Source of the DNA: Sphingobacterium faecale
GTDB taxonomy: Bacteria; Bacteroidota; Bacteroidia; Sphingobacteriales; Sphingobacteriaceae
Direction of reading: 5' to 3'
Length of the DNA stretch: 64,000 nucleotides
Assembly (NCBI RefSeq): GCF_016746095.1
Contig: NZ_JAERTY010000005.1
Coordinates: forward strand, 372,001-436,000
Numbering within the stretch: position 1 is the stretch's first letter; every line of letters begins with the position of its first letter. The notes below the pieces were generated by a model. That model had not been told where the DNA came from. It worked only from the letters and a program-made list of their open reading frames with translations, and did not search any database. Of this stretch, positions 18,340 to 27,295 are shown one piece after another. The translations under genes and the position numbers were made by a program.

Positions 18340-19575
18340 ATGCTGAAAAGAACAAAACAGGTGCTTACTTTAATTTACATAGTTTTCTGTTCATCGATAG
18401 CTTATAGCCAACATATCGATGTAGACGAACTTTATGAGCATGTTTCCAAGCTCAATGATAATAACCAAAATGAACAGTCTATCCTATTATTGGAGAAAAT
18501 CATTAACGACCCAAAATCCACGGCAATAGACCTGACCCACGCCTACCTCGCAAAGTCTCTAACCTACAAACAACTCTACAATTATACCGGGGCCTTAAAA
18601 AACCTAGAATTAGCCTATCAGGAGAGTCAAAAAACAAACAAGAAAGAAAAACTTACAACGCAGATTATTATCGAGCGTATACTCATACATTTCGATCTGA
18701 AAAATGAACGGGAGTATCTTGAATTATTAAAACAGTTGAAGCCTGGGGATCTTCAATATGTAAAAAAAGAAACTCAGGCGTATTACCAATGTATCCTCGG
18801 GCACCTCGAACTGAGAAAAGGAAACTACAAAGAAGCTGATTCACATTTTGAACAAGCCATCGCGCTCTTCCAAGCAGAAACACCAAAACACCTGCCTCTC
18901 ATTTACAAAGCAAAAGTTGAACTGTACAATATTATGGGGCTTCATGATAAAGCTATTGAAGCGTTTGAGAAAGGCCTTCTCTCTGCAAATGAGCATCATA
19001 TTGATATCTATAAGATAATGATGTACGAAACTATGATATATTATTACACTTCCAACAAGGAATATGAGAAAGCCTATCACGCGCAAAAGACAGTCAGCGA
19101 AGCCCGTCGCCAGTATGATGCTGCAAACCGAAGTGGAAAATTAACTCTCTTAGAGAAGGAGCTACTACAGCAACGCACTAACATCGAAATTATCAACAAA
19201 AGAAATATGACATGGATGCTTTACTGTATCACTTTCTTATTATTCGCCTTAGTTTTTGTACTTTTTAGGCTTTACCAATCTAACAAACAACGTCGAATAT
19301 TGATGGAAAAAGAGATAGAGCAGATGAGAATAAGTCTCCAGCGCTACATCAATCCAGCTTCAAATACAAACCTATCTCCACTAGACCTGCAACAAGATAG
19401 TCCGCAGATGACAGCGAGGCAACTTCAGATTGTCGAATTAGTCAAACAAGGTAAGACCAATAAAGAAATCGGAGCAGCACTATTTATTTCGGAAAATACT
19501 GTCAAATATCATTTAAAAACGATCTACGAACTACTCGATGTCAGCAATCGGTTAGCACTAATGCACAAAAACTAA
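18340..19575 (+). CDS. Membrane-bound TPR protein with C-terminal LuxR-type DNA-binding domain
   Basis: A 411-residue one-component regulator. A signal peptide or N-terminal anchor (LTLIYIVFCSSIAYSQ) is followed by ~240 residues of tetratricopeptide-like helices (for example YYQCILGHLELRKGNYKEAD), one TM helix (WMLYCITFLLFALVFVLF, about residues 291-309), a coiled-coil stretch and a LuxR/GerE helix-turn-helix (MTARQLQIVELVKQGKTNKE, then FISENTVKYHLKTIYELL). This Bacteroidetes architecture senses something in the periplasm through the TPRs and regulates transcription from the membrane. No target is obvious; the flanking genes are aspA (convergent) and an unknown membrane protein. Confidence 0.85.
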   Translation: MLKRTKQVLTLIYIVFCSSIAYSQHIDVDELYEHVSKLNDNNQNEQSILLLEKIINDPKSTAIDLTHAYLAKSLTYKQLYNYTGALKNLELAYQESQKTNKKEKLTTQIIIERILIHFDLKNEREYLELLKQLKPGDLQYVKKETQAYYQCILGHLELRKGNYKEADSHFEQAIALFQAETPKHLPLIYKAKVELYNIMGLHDKAIEAFEKGLLSANEHHIDIYKIMMYETMIYYYTSNKEYEKAYHAQKTVSEARRQYDAANRSGKLTLLEKELLQQRTNIEIINKRNMTWMLYCITFLLFALVFVLFRLYQSNKQRRILMEKEIEQMRISLQRYINPASNTNLSPLDLQQDSPQMTARQLQIVELVKQGKTNKEIGAALFISENTVKYHLKTIYELLDVSNRLALMHKN

Positions 19576-19611
19576 AGCGTTCTCCATAATTTGATCAAGC
19601 AACAGGTTACA

Positions 19612-21021
19612 TCATTGCGCAATAAATTTAGGATGAATCAGATTTTCGACAGAATATATCTCTTCCCATTTGATCTGACTGATCAGTTTACGTTCTATAA
19701 CCACTATTTCATAGATCGATTTACCTGTTACCAGCGCCTCTTTAGCAATAGATGAACATTCTTCATAACCCAATATTGGATTTAGTTGTGTGACTATACC
19801 AATACTCTGCATGACCATATTTCTACTGTGGTCGGCATTTGCTGTGATTCCTACGACACACTTGTCTTTAAGCGTATCACATGCTTTTGTTAAATATTGC
19901 AGCGAAGTGAACAGCGCCATGCCCATTACAGGCTCCATGACGTTGAGTTGCAATTGTCCTGCCTCGGCAGCCATAGTGACCGTCACATCCGCTCCCATTA
20001 CATAAAAACAGGTCTGGTTCATCAACTCCGGAATAACGGGGTTTACTTTACCAGGCATGATCGACGAGCCCGGCTGCATCGCTGGTAGATTGATCTCGCT
20101 AAGGCCGCAACGTGGGCCACTGCTCAAAAGCCGTAAATCATTACATATTTTACTCAGCTTTATAGCACTCTGTTTCAAAGCACCGCTCAATTGCACCAAT
20201 GCACCAGTATCGTAGGTTGCCTCAATTAGATCCGAAGCCAAAGTCACAGGCACCGCGCTAATGTCCGCTAAATATTTAACACATAGCGCAGCATACCCTT
20301 CAGGAGCATTTACCCCAGTACCTATGGCGGTAGCCCCCATATTTACCGCTGTTAACATCCGGACAGCCATTTTAATGTGTTCAACATCCTTACCCAAAGC
20401 AGTAGCAAACGCATTAAACTCTTGACCCAATGTCATTGGTACTGCATCCTGCAGCTGCGTACGTCCCATCTTCAATACCCCATCAAACTCTTTCCCTTTG
20501 TTATAAAATGCAAGTTGAAGTTCTTCTAAAGCAGTTATAAAAGATGCAGCTTTCAGATATAATGCTATACGGAAAGCTGATGGATAAGCATCATTTGTAC
20601 TTTGTGATAGATTAACATCATTGTTCGGATGAAGATATTCATATTCACCTTTTTTATGTCCAAGATACTCTAGCCCTACATTGGCAATCACTTCATTAGC
20701 ATTCATATTCGTAGACGTCCCTGCTCCCCCTTGGATAAGATCACTTACGAACTGATCGGTAAACTCACCCGCAATCAGACGGTCACAGGCGTAGGCAATA
20801 GCTTCGGCCTTTTTCAAGTCTAGTACCCCTAAGTCTCTATTAGCTAACGCTGCAGCTTTCTTCACGTGACCGAAAGCCTTTATAAATAGGGGCTCACTGC
20901 CTATCGATATACCTGTAATATCAAAGTTCTCTTTGGCGCGCATGGTCTGCACGCCATAGTAGCAGTCGTTACTGATTTCCTTTTCTCCCAAAAAATCATG
21001 CTCGGTTCTAAAATCTGTCAT
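19612..21021 (-). CDS. aspA: Aspartate ammonia-lyase
   Basis: A 469-residue member of the aspartase/fumarase superfamily. It carries the signature GSSIMPGKVNP (residues 318-328, with the catalytic loop Ser), GTSTNMNANE (101-110) and HPNNDVNLSQSTND. Sequence features such as the N-terminal FRTEHDFLGEKEI favour aspartase over class II fumarase. The enzyme interconverts L-aspartate and fumarate plus ammonia in the cytosol. It stands alone: the convergent TPR-LuxR gene ends 36 bp away, and upstream is a 531-bp non-coding region. Three tandem TTTATG hexamers lie just before the start (21024-21043). Confidence 0.92.
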   Translation of the reverse strand: MTDFRTEHDFLGEKEISNDCYYGVQTMRAKENFDITGISIGSEPLFIKAFGHVKKAAALANRDLGVLDLKKAEAIAYACDRLIAGEFTDQFVSDLIQGGAGTSTNMNANEVIANVGLEYLGHKKGEYEYLHPNNDVNLSQSTNDAYPSAFRIALYLKAASFITALEELQLAFYNKGKEFDGVLKMGRTQLQDAVPMTLGQEFNAFATALGKDVEHIKMAVRMLTAVNMGATAIGTGVNAPEGYAALCVKYLADISAVPVTLASDLIEATYDTGALVQLSGALKQSAIKLSKICNDLRLLSSGPRCGLSEINLPAMQPGSSIMPGKVNPVIPELMNQTCFYVMGADVTVTMAAEAGQLQLNVMEPVMGMALFTSLQYLTKACDTLKDKCVVGITANADHSRNMVMQSIGIVTQLNPILGYEECSSIAKEALVTGKSIYEIVVIERKLISQIKWEEIYSVENLIHPKFIAQ

Positions 21022-21552
21022 TTCTATTTATGTTTATGTTTATGTTGATCACCTTATTAACTTAACATTATAAACCCAAATCATAGGCTCTTTACTTCTC
21101 CATCCATACAATCTTTTTCCAACTAGAAAAAACACCTATGACATACAATCTCGATACTCGAAAATTACTATTTTCCGAGTTTCCGGTACAGCAAGCAAAT
21201 AATCCTTAGACAGGCTTTTAGTATTAAGAATCAATACCGGCCAAATTTAACAAAACTTACTTCATAAAGAAGCCTTATTTTTCTTTTCCTATGCCACGAT
21301 TCTCTTTTTCGCTTATCTCCACCTATTCTAAAAAAAACAGGCCACAATTACTTAAACGAAGAAAACTTAACTCATACCAGTATCTCCTACCGGACACTGG
21401 TCACTTCAGAATACTGACCGAAACATTCTCTGGTCTCACCGAAAAATCAGATGAATTGGTCGAAAGTCCCTTTTCAAATCATGTATCTGTCGCTACTTTT
21501 GAATCAACAATTAAGGCAGTATTTTATTAACAACAACTAAAAAGACATAATA
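21022..21552. other. 531-bp intergenic region between aspA and the NTF2-like gene
   Basis: No supported gene. A 79-codon frame at 21291-21530 runs through the phased repeats and promoter and has no family resemblance. The right half holds the regulatory region described separately; the left half is AT-rich and includes a TTTATG triple repeat near the aspA start. Confidence 0.6.
21416..21501 (+). promoter_or_regulatory. Phased CGAAA direct repeats plus -7 box before the first NTF2-like gene
   Basis: CGAAA occurs at 21419, 21440 and 21461, spaced exactly 21 bp (two helical turns). A perfect -7 box TACTTTTG (21494-21501) lies 33 bp after the third repeat, with no -33 TTTG. The same layout is found before the paralogous gene at 53809. 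Two-turn-spaced direct repeats are typical of LytTR-type activators; the protein that binds is unknown. Confidence 0.65.
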
Positions 21553-21978
21553 ATGAAAACAACAATCACTACTATCGCAGCGCTATGTGTATTAATATTT
21601 GGATTTAATGCAACGGCAAAAGAAAACGCTAACCCACTAAAAAGATTAAATAGCAGAGCTATCGCTCTTACCTATCTGCAGACCATATCAACCGGTAATA
21701 TCCAGTACAACAAACATTTGTACACCATCGACTTTGAGTATCGTAATAGTTCGAATGACCAAGTATCCAATAAAAGTCAATATCTACGCTTCCTAAAAGA
21801 AAACAAAGGATTACAATACGACTGTGATACCACTTACGAAATACTGGACGAGACAGGAAACACAGCTGTAGGTAAAGCAACTATGAAATTTAAGAATTTC
21901 ACCCGTATCGATTACATTACGATGCTACAAACATCGGATGGTTGGAAAGTTAGCAAAATAGTAACTACTTACCCTTAA
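21553..21978 (+). CDS. Small secreted NTF2-like (lumazine-binding-like) protein, copy 1
   Basis: A 141-residue protein with a signal peptide (cleavage near NATAKE) and a ~118-residue mature alpha+beta domain of the NTF2/SnoaL-like type (ALTYLQTISTGN... DFEYRNSS... FTRIDYITMLQTSDGWKVSK). No catalytic residues can be assigned. It is a paralogue of the gene at 53809: I count about 69 identities over 118 aligned residues, ending in the same VTTYP. It has its own activator-type promoter and a strong terminator. Probably a periplasmic or secreted protein expressed under specific conditions. Confidence 0.75.
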   Translation: MKTTITTIAALCVLIFGFNATAKENANPLKRLNSRAIALTYLQTISTGNIQYNKHLYTIDFEYRNSSNDQVSNKSQYLRFLKENKGLQYDCDTTYEILDETGNTAVGKATMKFKNFTRIDYITMLQTSDGWKVSKIVTTYP

Positions 21979-22014
21979 CCGAAAATTGACTTTTACTGTA
22001 GTTTATTTTATTTA

Positions 22015-22039
22015 GGCCCGCGGGAGTGCGGGCTTTTTT
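22015..22039 (+). terminator. Rho-independent terminator after NTF2-like copy 1
   Basis: Stem GCCCGC/GCGGGC (22016-22021 and 22028-22033), 6-nt loop, then TTTTTT. Confidence 0.92.
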
Positions 22040-22151
22040 AATCTTCATAAATATTCCATAATTCTGATCGTATTTTTCATTCTTAAAGCTTATACTTGGG
22101 ATTTAACCAATAAAAACGTAATTTCCGATTATAACCAAAAACATAAACTAC

Positions 22152-23018
22152 ATGAAGGCCGTCGAATTTAGATTACCAAAAGAATTTGATAAATCATTTA
22201 CTGTATTCAACGAGAGGGGTACCCATTTCCCTTGTCCTTGGCACTATCACCCCGAGTTTGAACTTGTTCTAGTCAACAAAAGCTCCGGAAAACGAATGGT
22301 TGGGGACCACATAGGCTATTATAATGATGGGGATCTTGTACTTATGGGGCCCAACCTTCCACATGTATGGGTTAGCGACAGTAAGTTTTTAGAGATGAAG
22401 GAGCCATCTGCTTCCGATGCTACCGTTATTCACTTTACACCAGATTTTATTGGACAAGACATTTTCAATATACCTGAATTCTCAACTTTCAGTGATATAC
22501 TCAATCTTTCCTCTAGAGGCATACATATCCGCGGAGCTGCCTCCGAACAGATTGCACAAGTTATGAATAATATGGTTTTTGAAAGTGGTTTGAAACGGCT
22601 CAGTTCGATTTTTGAAATCTTTGACATCATAAGCTCTATGAATGACTACCAAACACTAGCCAGCCCCAACTTTCTATTTAACAGCAATAAAGAAACTAAC
22701 CGTCATAGCCGGATTAACGATTACATACTCCGGAACTTCCATAAGCAGATTACCTTAAAAGAAGTGGCGGACGAGGCCAATATGGCCACCACCACCTTTT
22801 GCAACTTCTTCAAGGAACAATATCGAATGACCTTTATTGAGTATGTAAACCAAATTAGGATCGGACATTTCTGCAAATTGATTTCAGAAAAAGACAAATC
22901 CATCCTAGAGGCCGCCTACACCTGTGGATTCAATAGCGTAGCTAACTTCAATAGACAGTTCAAAAAACTAAAAGGAATGTCGCCATCCGAATTCAAGCGG
23001 GTAGTAATGATAAATTAA
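22152..23018 (+). CDS. AraC-family regulator with N-terminal cupin domain
   Basis: A 288-residue regulator. The N-terminal cupin (CPWHYHPEFELVLV, then GDLVLMGPNLPHVW) is the ligand-binding type found in sugar-responsive AraC proteins. The C-terminal ~100 residues hold both helix-turn-helices (LKEVADEANMATTTFCNFFK and ILEAAYTCGFNSVANFNRQF, ending GMSPSEFKR). Its stop codon is 12 bp from the end of the minus-strand catabolic operon, so it is the only regulator adjacent to the 30-kb utilisation island and the best candidate for controlling it. A weak box, TATACTTG, lies 54 bp upstream of the ATG. Confidence 0.88.
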   Translation: MKAVEFRLPKEFDKSFTVFNERGTHFPCPWHYHPEFELVLVNKSSGKRMVGDHIGYYNDGDLVLMGPNLPHVWVSDSKFLEMKEPSASDATVIHFTPDFIGQDIFNIPEFSTFSDILNLSSRGIHIRGAASEQIAQVMNNMVFESGLKRLSSIFEIFDIISSMNDYQTLASPNFLFNSNKETNRHSRINDYILRNFHKQITLKEVADEANMATTTFCNFFKEQYRMTFIEYVNQIRIGHFCKLISEKDKSILEAAYTCGFNSVANFNRQFKKLKGMSPSEFKRVVMIN

Positions 23019-23030
23019 TCACTATATCAA

Positions 23031-23813
23031 TTATTGTGTAGTATATCCACCATCAATAACGACAGCCTGGCCAGTTACACCACTCGCTTTAGGAGAAGCT
23101 ATAAACTTAACGTACGAAACAATTTCTTTTACCTGAAGTAACCGGCGCTGTGGAACTAAGGGGTAAATAACCGATTCTAAAACAGACTGTACTTCTATGT
23201 TACGTTGTCTAGCCAGTTGTTCCAACTGATTGCGGACTAATGCTGTATCCACATAACCTGGGCATATCGCATTTACGGTAATACCTTCTGCTGCTGTTTC
23301 CAAAGCAGCTACTTTCGTTAAACCGATTAAGCCATGCTTGGCACTATTATACGCTGCCTTGCCAGCAAATCCGATCAGCCCGTTGACGGATGCCATATTA
23401 ATAATACGACCATACTTATTAGATCTCATAATCGGTATTACCTGCTTCATGATAAAAAATGGACTTGTCAGCATCAATTTCAACATGGACTCAAATTCTT
23501 CCGTAGGAAAATCCTGAACGAGTGAGATATACTGTCTGCCTGCGTTGTTAATCAAGACATCAATGCGACCATACACAGTTACTATCTTTTCAATACACGA
23601 TTTAACCCTTATTTCATCTGTAATATCAATGGGTATCGTTTCAAATAATAATTTCCTTTCCTGGAAATAGGCAGCAGCACATTCTAACTTTTCTTTATCC
23701 CGATCTAAAAGGTAAACAGTGGCGCCCTCCTCTGCCAAACCCTTGCTAATTCCTAAACCTATACCAGAAGCTGCTCCCGTAACAATCGCTATTTGACCGG
23801 ATAATTCTTTCAT
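23031..23813 (-). CDS. Short-chain dehydrogenase, 3-hydroxybutyrate dehydrogenase-like
   Basis: A 260-residue classical SDR with the NAD motif TGAASGIG, NNAG, and a complete catalytic set (Ser in NMASVNG, Tyr and Lys in YNSAK). The segment CPGYVDTALVRNQ closely resembles D-3-hydroxybutyrate dehydrogenases. In this island it more likely oxidises a hydroxy-acid or sugar-derived intermediate than ketone bodies, but that is inference. It is the last gene of the module that starts with the MFS at 28516, 6 bp behind another SDR. Confidence 0.85.
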   Translation of the reverse strand: MKELSGQIAIVTGAASGIGLGISKGLAEEGATVYLLDRDKEKLECAAAYFQERKLLFETIPIDITDEIRVKSCIEKIVTVYGRIDVLINNAGRQYISLVQDFPTEEFESMLKLMLTSPFFIMKQVIPIMRSNKYGRIINMASVNGLIGFAGKAAYNSAKHGLIGLTKVAALETAAEGITVNAICPGYVDTALVRNQLEQLARQRNIEVQSVLESVIYPLVPQRRLLQVKEIVSYVKFIASPKASGVTGQAVVIDGGYTTQ

Positions 23814-23819
23814 CTACTT

Positions 23820-24596
23820 TTAAGCATTTAGCCCACCGTCCATTAAAATATTCTCTCCGTTGATATAGGCACCAGCCGCCGAAGCTAACAACACAATTAG
23901 TCCTTTTATATCATCCTTATTCGCTAATCTTCCTAATGGAACCTTTGCACAATAATTGTCCAAAAATCTTTCATCTTGATTATTCCATAATCCACCGGGG
24001 CTAATACAATTGAAACGAATATTCTTACCCACATACTTCTTTGCCATAAAGCGATTCAGGTTTATAAGCCCTGCATTATGAAAAAAGTAATCAGGAGGTA
24101 AATCCCCCATCGATGTACCTATGTAGTTGGAATAATCCGGCCCCTTCATGCCCATCATAGATGCGATATTAATTACGGAACCACTTCCCATCCTACCCAT
24201 ATGTTCGGCAACCAGTCGTAATAGATAAAACATACCGGTAGCATTTACCTCCATGGATTGTTGAAAATGAGCAATATCATCCGCATAACTTCTCATGGGT
24301 CTAGACACTGCGTTGTTTACAAAAATATCTATTTTTGGAAAGAAACTTAATATATCGTGCATACCACGTTCCAAAGAAGTTAAATCTTCCTGATCCATTT
24401 CTACAACACACCAAGTACGATACGTTGAAAAGTATCTATTAAGCTCTGCTTCAGCTTTTGACGCATTTCGAGAACTCACGACCACCTGTGCCCCTGCTTC
24501 TAATAGGGCTTCGACAATACATTTACCATAATTGCCTGCCCCACCCGTTACCAGCGCATACTTACCTTCTAAACTAAATAGTTCCTTAATGTGCAT
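23820..24596 (-). CDS. SDR-family protein with Asn in place of the catalytic Lys
   Basis: A 258-residue SDR with the nucleotide motif TGGAGNYG (residues 17-24), NNA, and Ser146 in NIASMMG. The catalytic tyrosine is Tyr170 in PPDYFFHN, but position +4 is Asn174 (codon AAT at 24077-24075) where the YxxxK motif requires Lys. Related SDRs that share the PPxYFFHK context have Lys here. The protein may therefore be inactive, have shifted chemistry, or carry a sequencing error. It sits between the Gfo/Idh/MocA gene (1-bp gap) and another SDR, so it is co-translated in the catabolic operon. Confidence 0.82.
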   Translation of the reverse strand: MHIKELFSLEGKYALVTGGAGNYGKCIVEALLEAGAQVVVSSRNASKAEAELNRYFSTYRTWCVVEMDQEDLTSLERGMHDILSFFPKIDIFVNNAVSRPMRSYADDIAHFQQSMEVNATGMFYLLRLVAEHMGRMGSGSVINIASMMGMKGPDYSNYIGTSMGDLPPDYFFHNAGLINLNRFMAKKYVGKNIRFNCISPGGLWNNQDERFLDNYCAKVPLGRLANKDDIKGLIVLLASAAGAYINGENILMDGGLNA

Positions 24597-24597
24597 A

Positions 24598-25515
24598 CTA
24601 AAAATATATTTTCTGATTATTCATTTCCTTACTCTGCAAAGCTTTCGCAATAACCTCCATGACATTTACAGTTTTACTAAAATCAAGCGTTGGCTTTCCC
24701 AGCTGGATTGACTTGATGAATTCCAATATATTTTCTTTAAACATGGCATAAGAATTACGGATATCTACTGTTGTCCATTCCTTTTCTCCAAACACAGAAA
24801 GTTGAAACGTGGGAACAATTGCTGCAATTAGATGAATACTCGCATAACAGTTCGGACTGATTTCTAACTGTACAATATCGTAGTTCGGTTTACCTAGATA
24901 TTGAACAGCTATTGGTCGAGGATCATCCAATAAGCTCATTACAGCTTCAACCATATGCACACCATATTTCTTCCAATCCTTCTTGCCCACCACGGTAAGC
25001 AGATGAATCGGCCCCAGTTTACTTAAACTTGCCTTTGCTGTCATTATCTCATTAGCATAACGCATGGAGGAACAAGACATCAGGAATCTACCTTGATCAA
25101 CATAAGCCTTGTATTGGTCCAGTTCATCCAAATTAATCGTCAAGGGCTTATCTACAAAGATCGGAATTCCCTCTTCCAAAAAAGGTTCAGCCATCTCCCA
25201 GTGCCGATCAGGATCATCTCTAGCGAGAATAACCGCATCAACCTCTCCGATCATATCGGTAAGCTTATCCAATACAAACTCAATACGTCCAGATTTGGCT
25301 ATAGATTCAGCCTGTCCGCTGTCCTCACACCAGATATGCGTAACTCTCGCTCCTATTATACCTAGTGTAGCTTCATTAGCCTTTAGGTAGTCGGACACAG
25401 CTGGAAAACCCGCCTTATCAATTTCCACAACGTCATATACACCATTTATTATTGCTGTCCATGAATAAGGGTGTGCGTTCCCCTCACTCATCCCAATCAT
25501 TCCTATTTTTATCAT
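24598..25515 (-). CDS. Gfo/Idh/MocA-family oxidoreductase
   Basis: The start at 25515 overlaps the aldo/keto reductase stop codon (ATGA), giving about 305 residues; an ATG seven codons upstream is less likely. The N-terminal Rossmann segment is MIKIGMIGMSEGNAHPYSW, with a degenerate glycine motif, followed by the DKP variant of the family EKP motif (VDKPLTI). The region WKKYGVHMVEAV supplies a candidate catalytic His. The family oxidises or reduces sugars, sugar acids and inositols with NAD(P). It lies in the catabolic module with an aldolase and reductases. Substrate unknown. Confidence 0.8.
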   Translation of the reverse strand: MIKIGMIGMSEGNAHPYSWTAIINGVYDVVEIDKAGFPAVSDYLKANEATLGIIGARVTHIWCEDSGQAESIAKSGRIEFVLDKLTDMIGEVDAVILARDDPDRHWEMAEPFLEEGIPIFVDKPLTINLDELDQYKAYVDQGRFLMSCSSMRYANEIMTAKASLSKLGPIHLLTVVGKKDWKKYGVHMVEAVMSLLDDPRPIAVQYLGKPNYDIVQLEISPNCYASIHLIAAIVPTFQLSVFGEKEWTTVDIRNSYAMFKENILEFIKSIQLGKPTLDFSKTVNVMEVIAKALQSKEMNNQKIYF

Positions 25516-26465
25516 AACCAACCGTTTTTGTCCCATTGTGCCAAGTTCAGAAACGCTTGGTTTGGGTAAGATAGCTCCTTAGCCATTTCTAGCTCTGACC
25601 TAGATAAATACTCTCCTTTAAAATACGCTATTGCTTCATCCAGATATACCTGCTTATCAATACCGATTAAAACGGAAGAAACGGCTTGGTGTGAGGACAC
25701 AAACTGCATGGCTAGCGCTGGTAAATTATTCCTTTCGTTTGTAAGTAATGCTTTAAACAAATGAATATGATCTTGTACTTCTTTTAATGCAGGGTGCAAT
25801 CGAAAAGACCTATCCGTTAATAATCCGCGCATGAGTACCGATCTAACGACAAGACCTACCCCCTGCTCCTCTGCCTTCTCAAAATATGCCGACTGCCGCT
25901 GATCCATTAGATTAAAAGGTAGCTGTATAACCTTCCAAAAACCTTTGGTCAATGCTAATGCAGTCTCCTCGGGTTCATAAACGGATATCCCTGGGACACG
26001 GATTATTCCGGCTTGCATTAACTCCTCAAAAACCTCATATAGCTCACCAATCTCCAGGATTTCCAAATCCGCGTAGTGTAACATGAATATATCGATATAA
26101 TCTGTTCTTAATGCTTTGAGAGACTCCTGAATAGATTTCTTTACCAATTCCTTTAACACTTTAGATGACGGGAGTGTTCCGTCAGACAACCTAAAATGCC
26201 GACACTTGGATGCCAATACCACTTCGTCACGTATCCCTTCAAAAGCTTTTCCCATAATCTCTTCACTTCGGCCATACAAGCGTGCCGTGTCGTAGAAATT
26301 AATTCCCTTGTCCAATGCCTTATGCAACAATCTTACCGCATCTTCCTCATGCATAGGAGCATGTGCCTCTTTCATACTCAGGCCATAAGCCATGCCGATC
26401 TCTACTCCACCAAATGCAATCTCTGATACTTGAACTCCTGAACGTCCTAATTGCTTGTATCTCAT
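25512..26465 (-). CDS. Aldo/keto reductase
   Basis: The start at 26465 overlaps the aldolase stop codon (TGATG), giving 317 residues from MRYKQLGRSGVQVSEIAFGG, the standard AKR beginning; a longer frame to 26540 would run into the aldolase gene. The catalytic tetrad is visible: Asp and Tyr in NFYDTARLYG, Lys in LASKCRHF, His in MLHYAD. The C-terminal NADPH-binding part includes SVLIGIDK. It probably reduces an aldehyde or ketone released by, or feeding, the adjacent aldolase. Cytosolic. Confidence 0.87.
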   Translation of the reverse strand: MRYKQLGRSGVQVSEIAFGGVEIGMAYGLSMKEAHAPMHEEDAVRLLHKALDKGINFYDTARLYGRSEEIMGKAFEGIRDEVVLASKCRHFRLSDGTLPSSKVLKELVKKSIQESLKALRTDYIDIFMLHYADLEILEIGELYEVFEELMQAGIIRVPGISVYEPEETALALTKGFWKVIQLPFNLMDQRQSAYFEKAEEQGVGLVVRSVLMRGLLTDRSFRLHPALKEVQDHIHLFKALLTNERNNLPALAMQFVSSHQAVSSVLIGIDKQVYLDEAIAYFKGEYLSRSELEMAKELSYPNQAFLNLAQWDKNGWL

Positions 26466-27271
26466 CAGTTCTTTTCTAAATACCCCTTTACATTTTTCAT
26501 AGGTTCCTTCGAACCAAAGGCCTGAGCAATTGAAAGGCAATAATTTTTAATACCGATCACATCCGCACCAGCACTTACAAAATGGTATCCCATAGCATAC
26601 AACTCCTCAAGGTTATCCGGCGAACCGACTGTAGCAGCATATTTGCCGTGCTTATTTGCCAACTCAGCTACCCGCTTTCGTGTTTCTACCAACAATGGAT
26701 TGTCCCATTCACCTGGCGCTCCAATACCTTGACTAAAATCACCAGGGCCAAAAAACAGCATATCATAACCAGGCAATGCTGCTATCTCTTCCAATTCATC
26801 TAATGGCTCAGGATCTTCAATCTGCAGAATCACAAACCGCTCTCGATTTGCTGTAACTATATATTCATTAAAATCAATTATAGTATACCCGCCATCCGAA
26901 TTCCCCCCATCTATAGGCCTACGTCCCACAGGATGAAACCTAGTCATATGCACCACCTCCTTCGCATCCTGTAGACTCATGATATGTGGAACCAATATTC
27001 CAGTAGCATCCATTTCTAAGGCTCTAATGTAATCGCTGTAAGACCCTCTTGGTATGCGGACCATTAAATCGACATCCTGACTTTTGGTCGCCCAGACATG
27101 TGCCTGCAGCGTTGCCCAGTCTTGTCCGATATGTTCCTGGTCCACCCATATACAATCGAACCCACACATAGCAGCCAATTCAGCTACCTGTGCATCTTTC
27201 AGATTCACTTTAAAACAACTCGGCTTTTCGCCATCGCGCAACATATGTAATACTTTACTTCTCCTCATCAT
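26465..27271 (-). CDS. HpcH/HpaI-family class II aldolase
   Basis: A 268-residue metal-dependent aldolase. The family residues are visible in WVDQEHIGQDW, in the substrate-binding Arg of VRIPRGSY, and in the metal ligands Glu of LQIEDPEPLD and Asp of FFGPGDFSQG. Relatives cleave 2-keto-3-deoxy acids to pyruvate (or a hydroxypyruvate-type product) plus an aldehyde. In this island it could be the key carbon-carbon cleavage step after dehydration of a sugar acid; no neuraminate lyase is present. It is 24 bp downstream of the MFS gene and overlaps the next gene by one base. Confidence 0.87.
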   Translation of the reverse strand: MMRRSKVLHMLRDGEKPSCFKVNLKDAQVAELAAMCGFDCIWVDQEHIGQDWATLQAHVWATKSQDVDLMVRIPRGSYSDYIRALEMDATGILVPHIMSLQDAKEVVHMTRFHPVGRRPIDGGNSDGGYTIIDFNEYIVTANRERFVILQIEDPEPLDELEEIAALPGYDMLFFGPGDFSQGIGAPGEWDNPLLVETRKRVAELANKHGKYAATVGSPDNLEELYAMGYHFVSAGADVIGIKNYCLSIAQAFGSKEPMKNVKGYLEKN

Positions 27272-27295
27272 CGTTTATTTTGATCAATTTATATT

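Noticed and set aside
21291..21530. A 79-codon plus-strand frame before the NTF2-like gene
   Set aside because: It runs through the phased repeats and the -7 box, has no signal or family match, and the conserved signal there is nucleotide-level.
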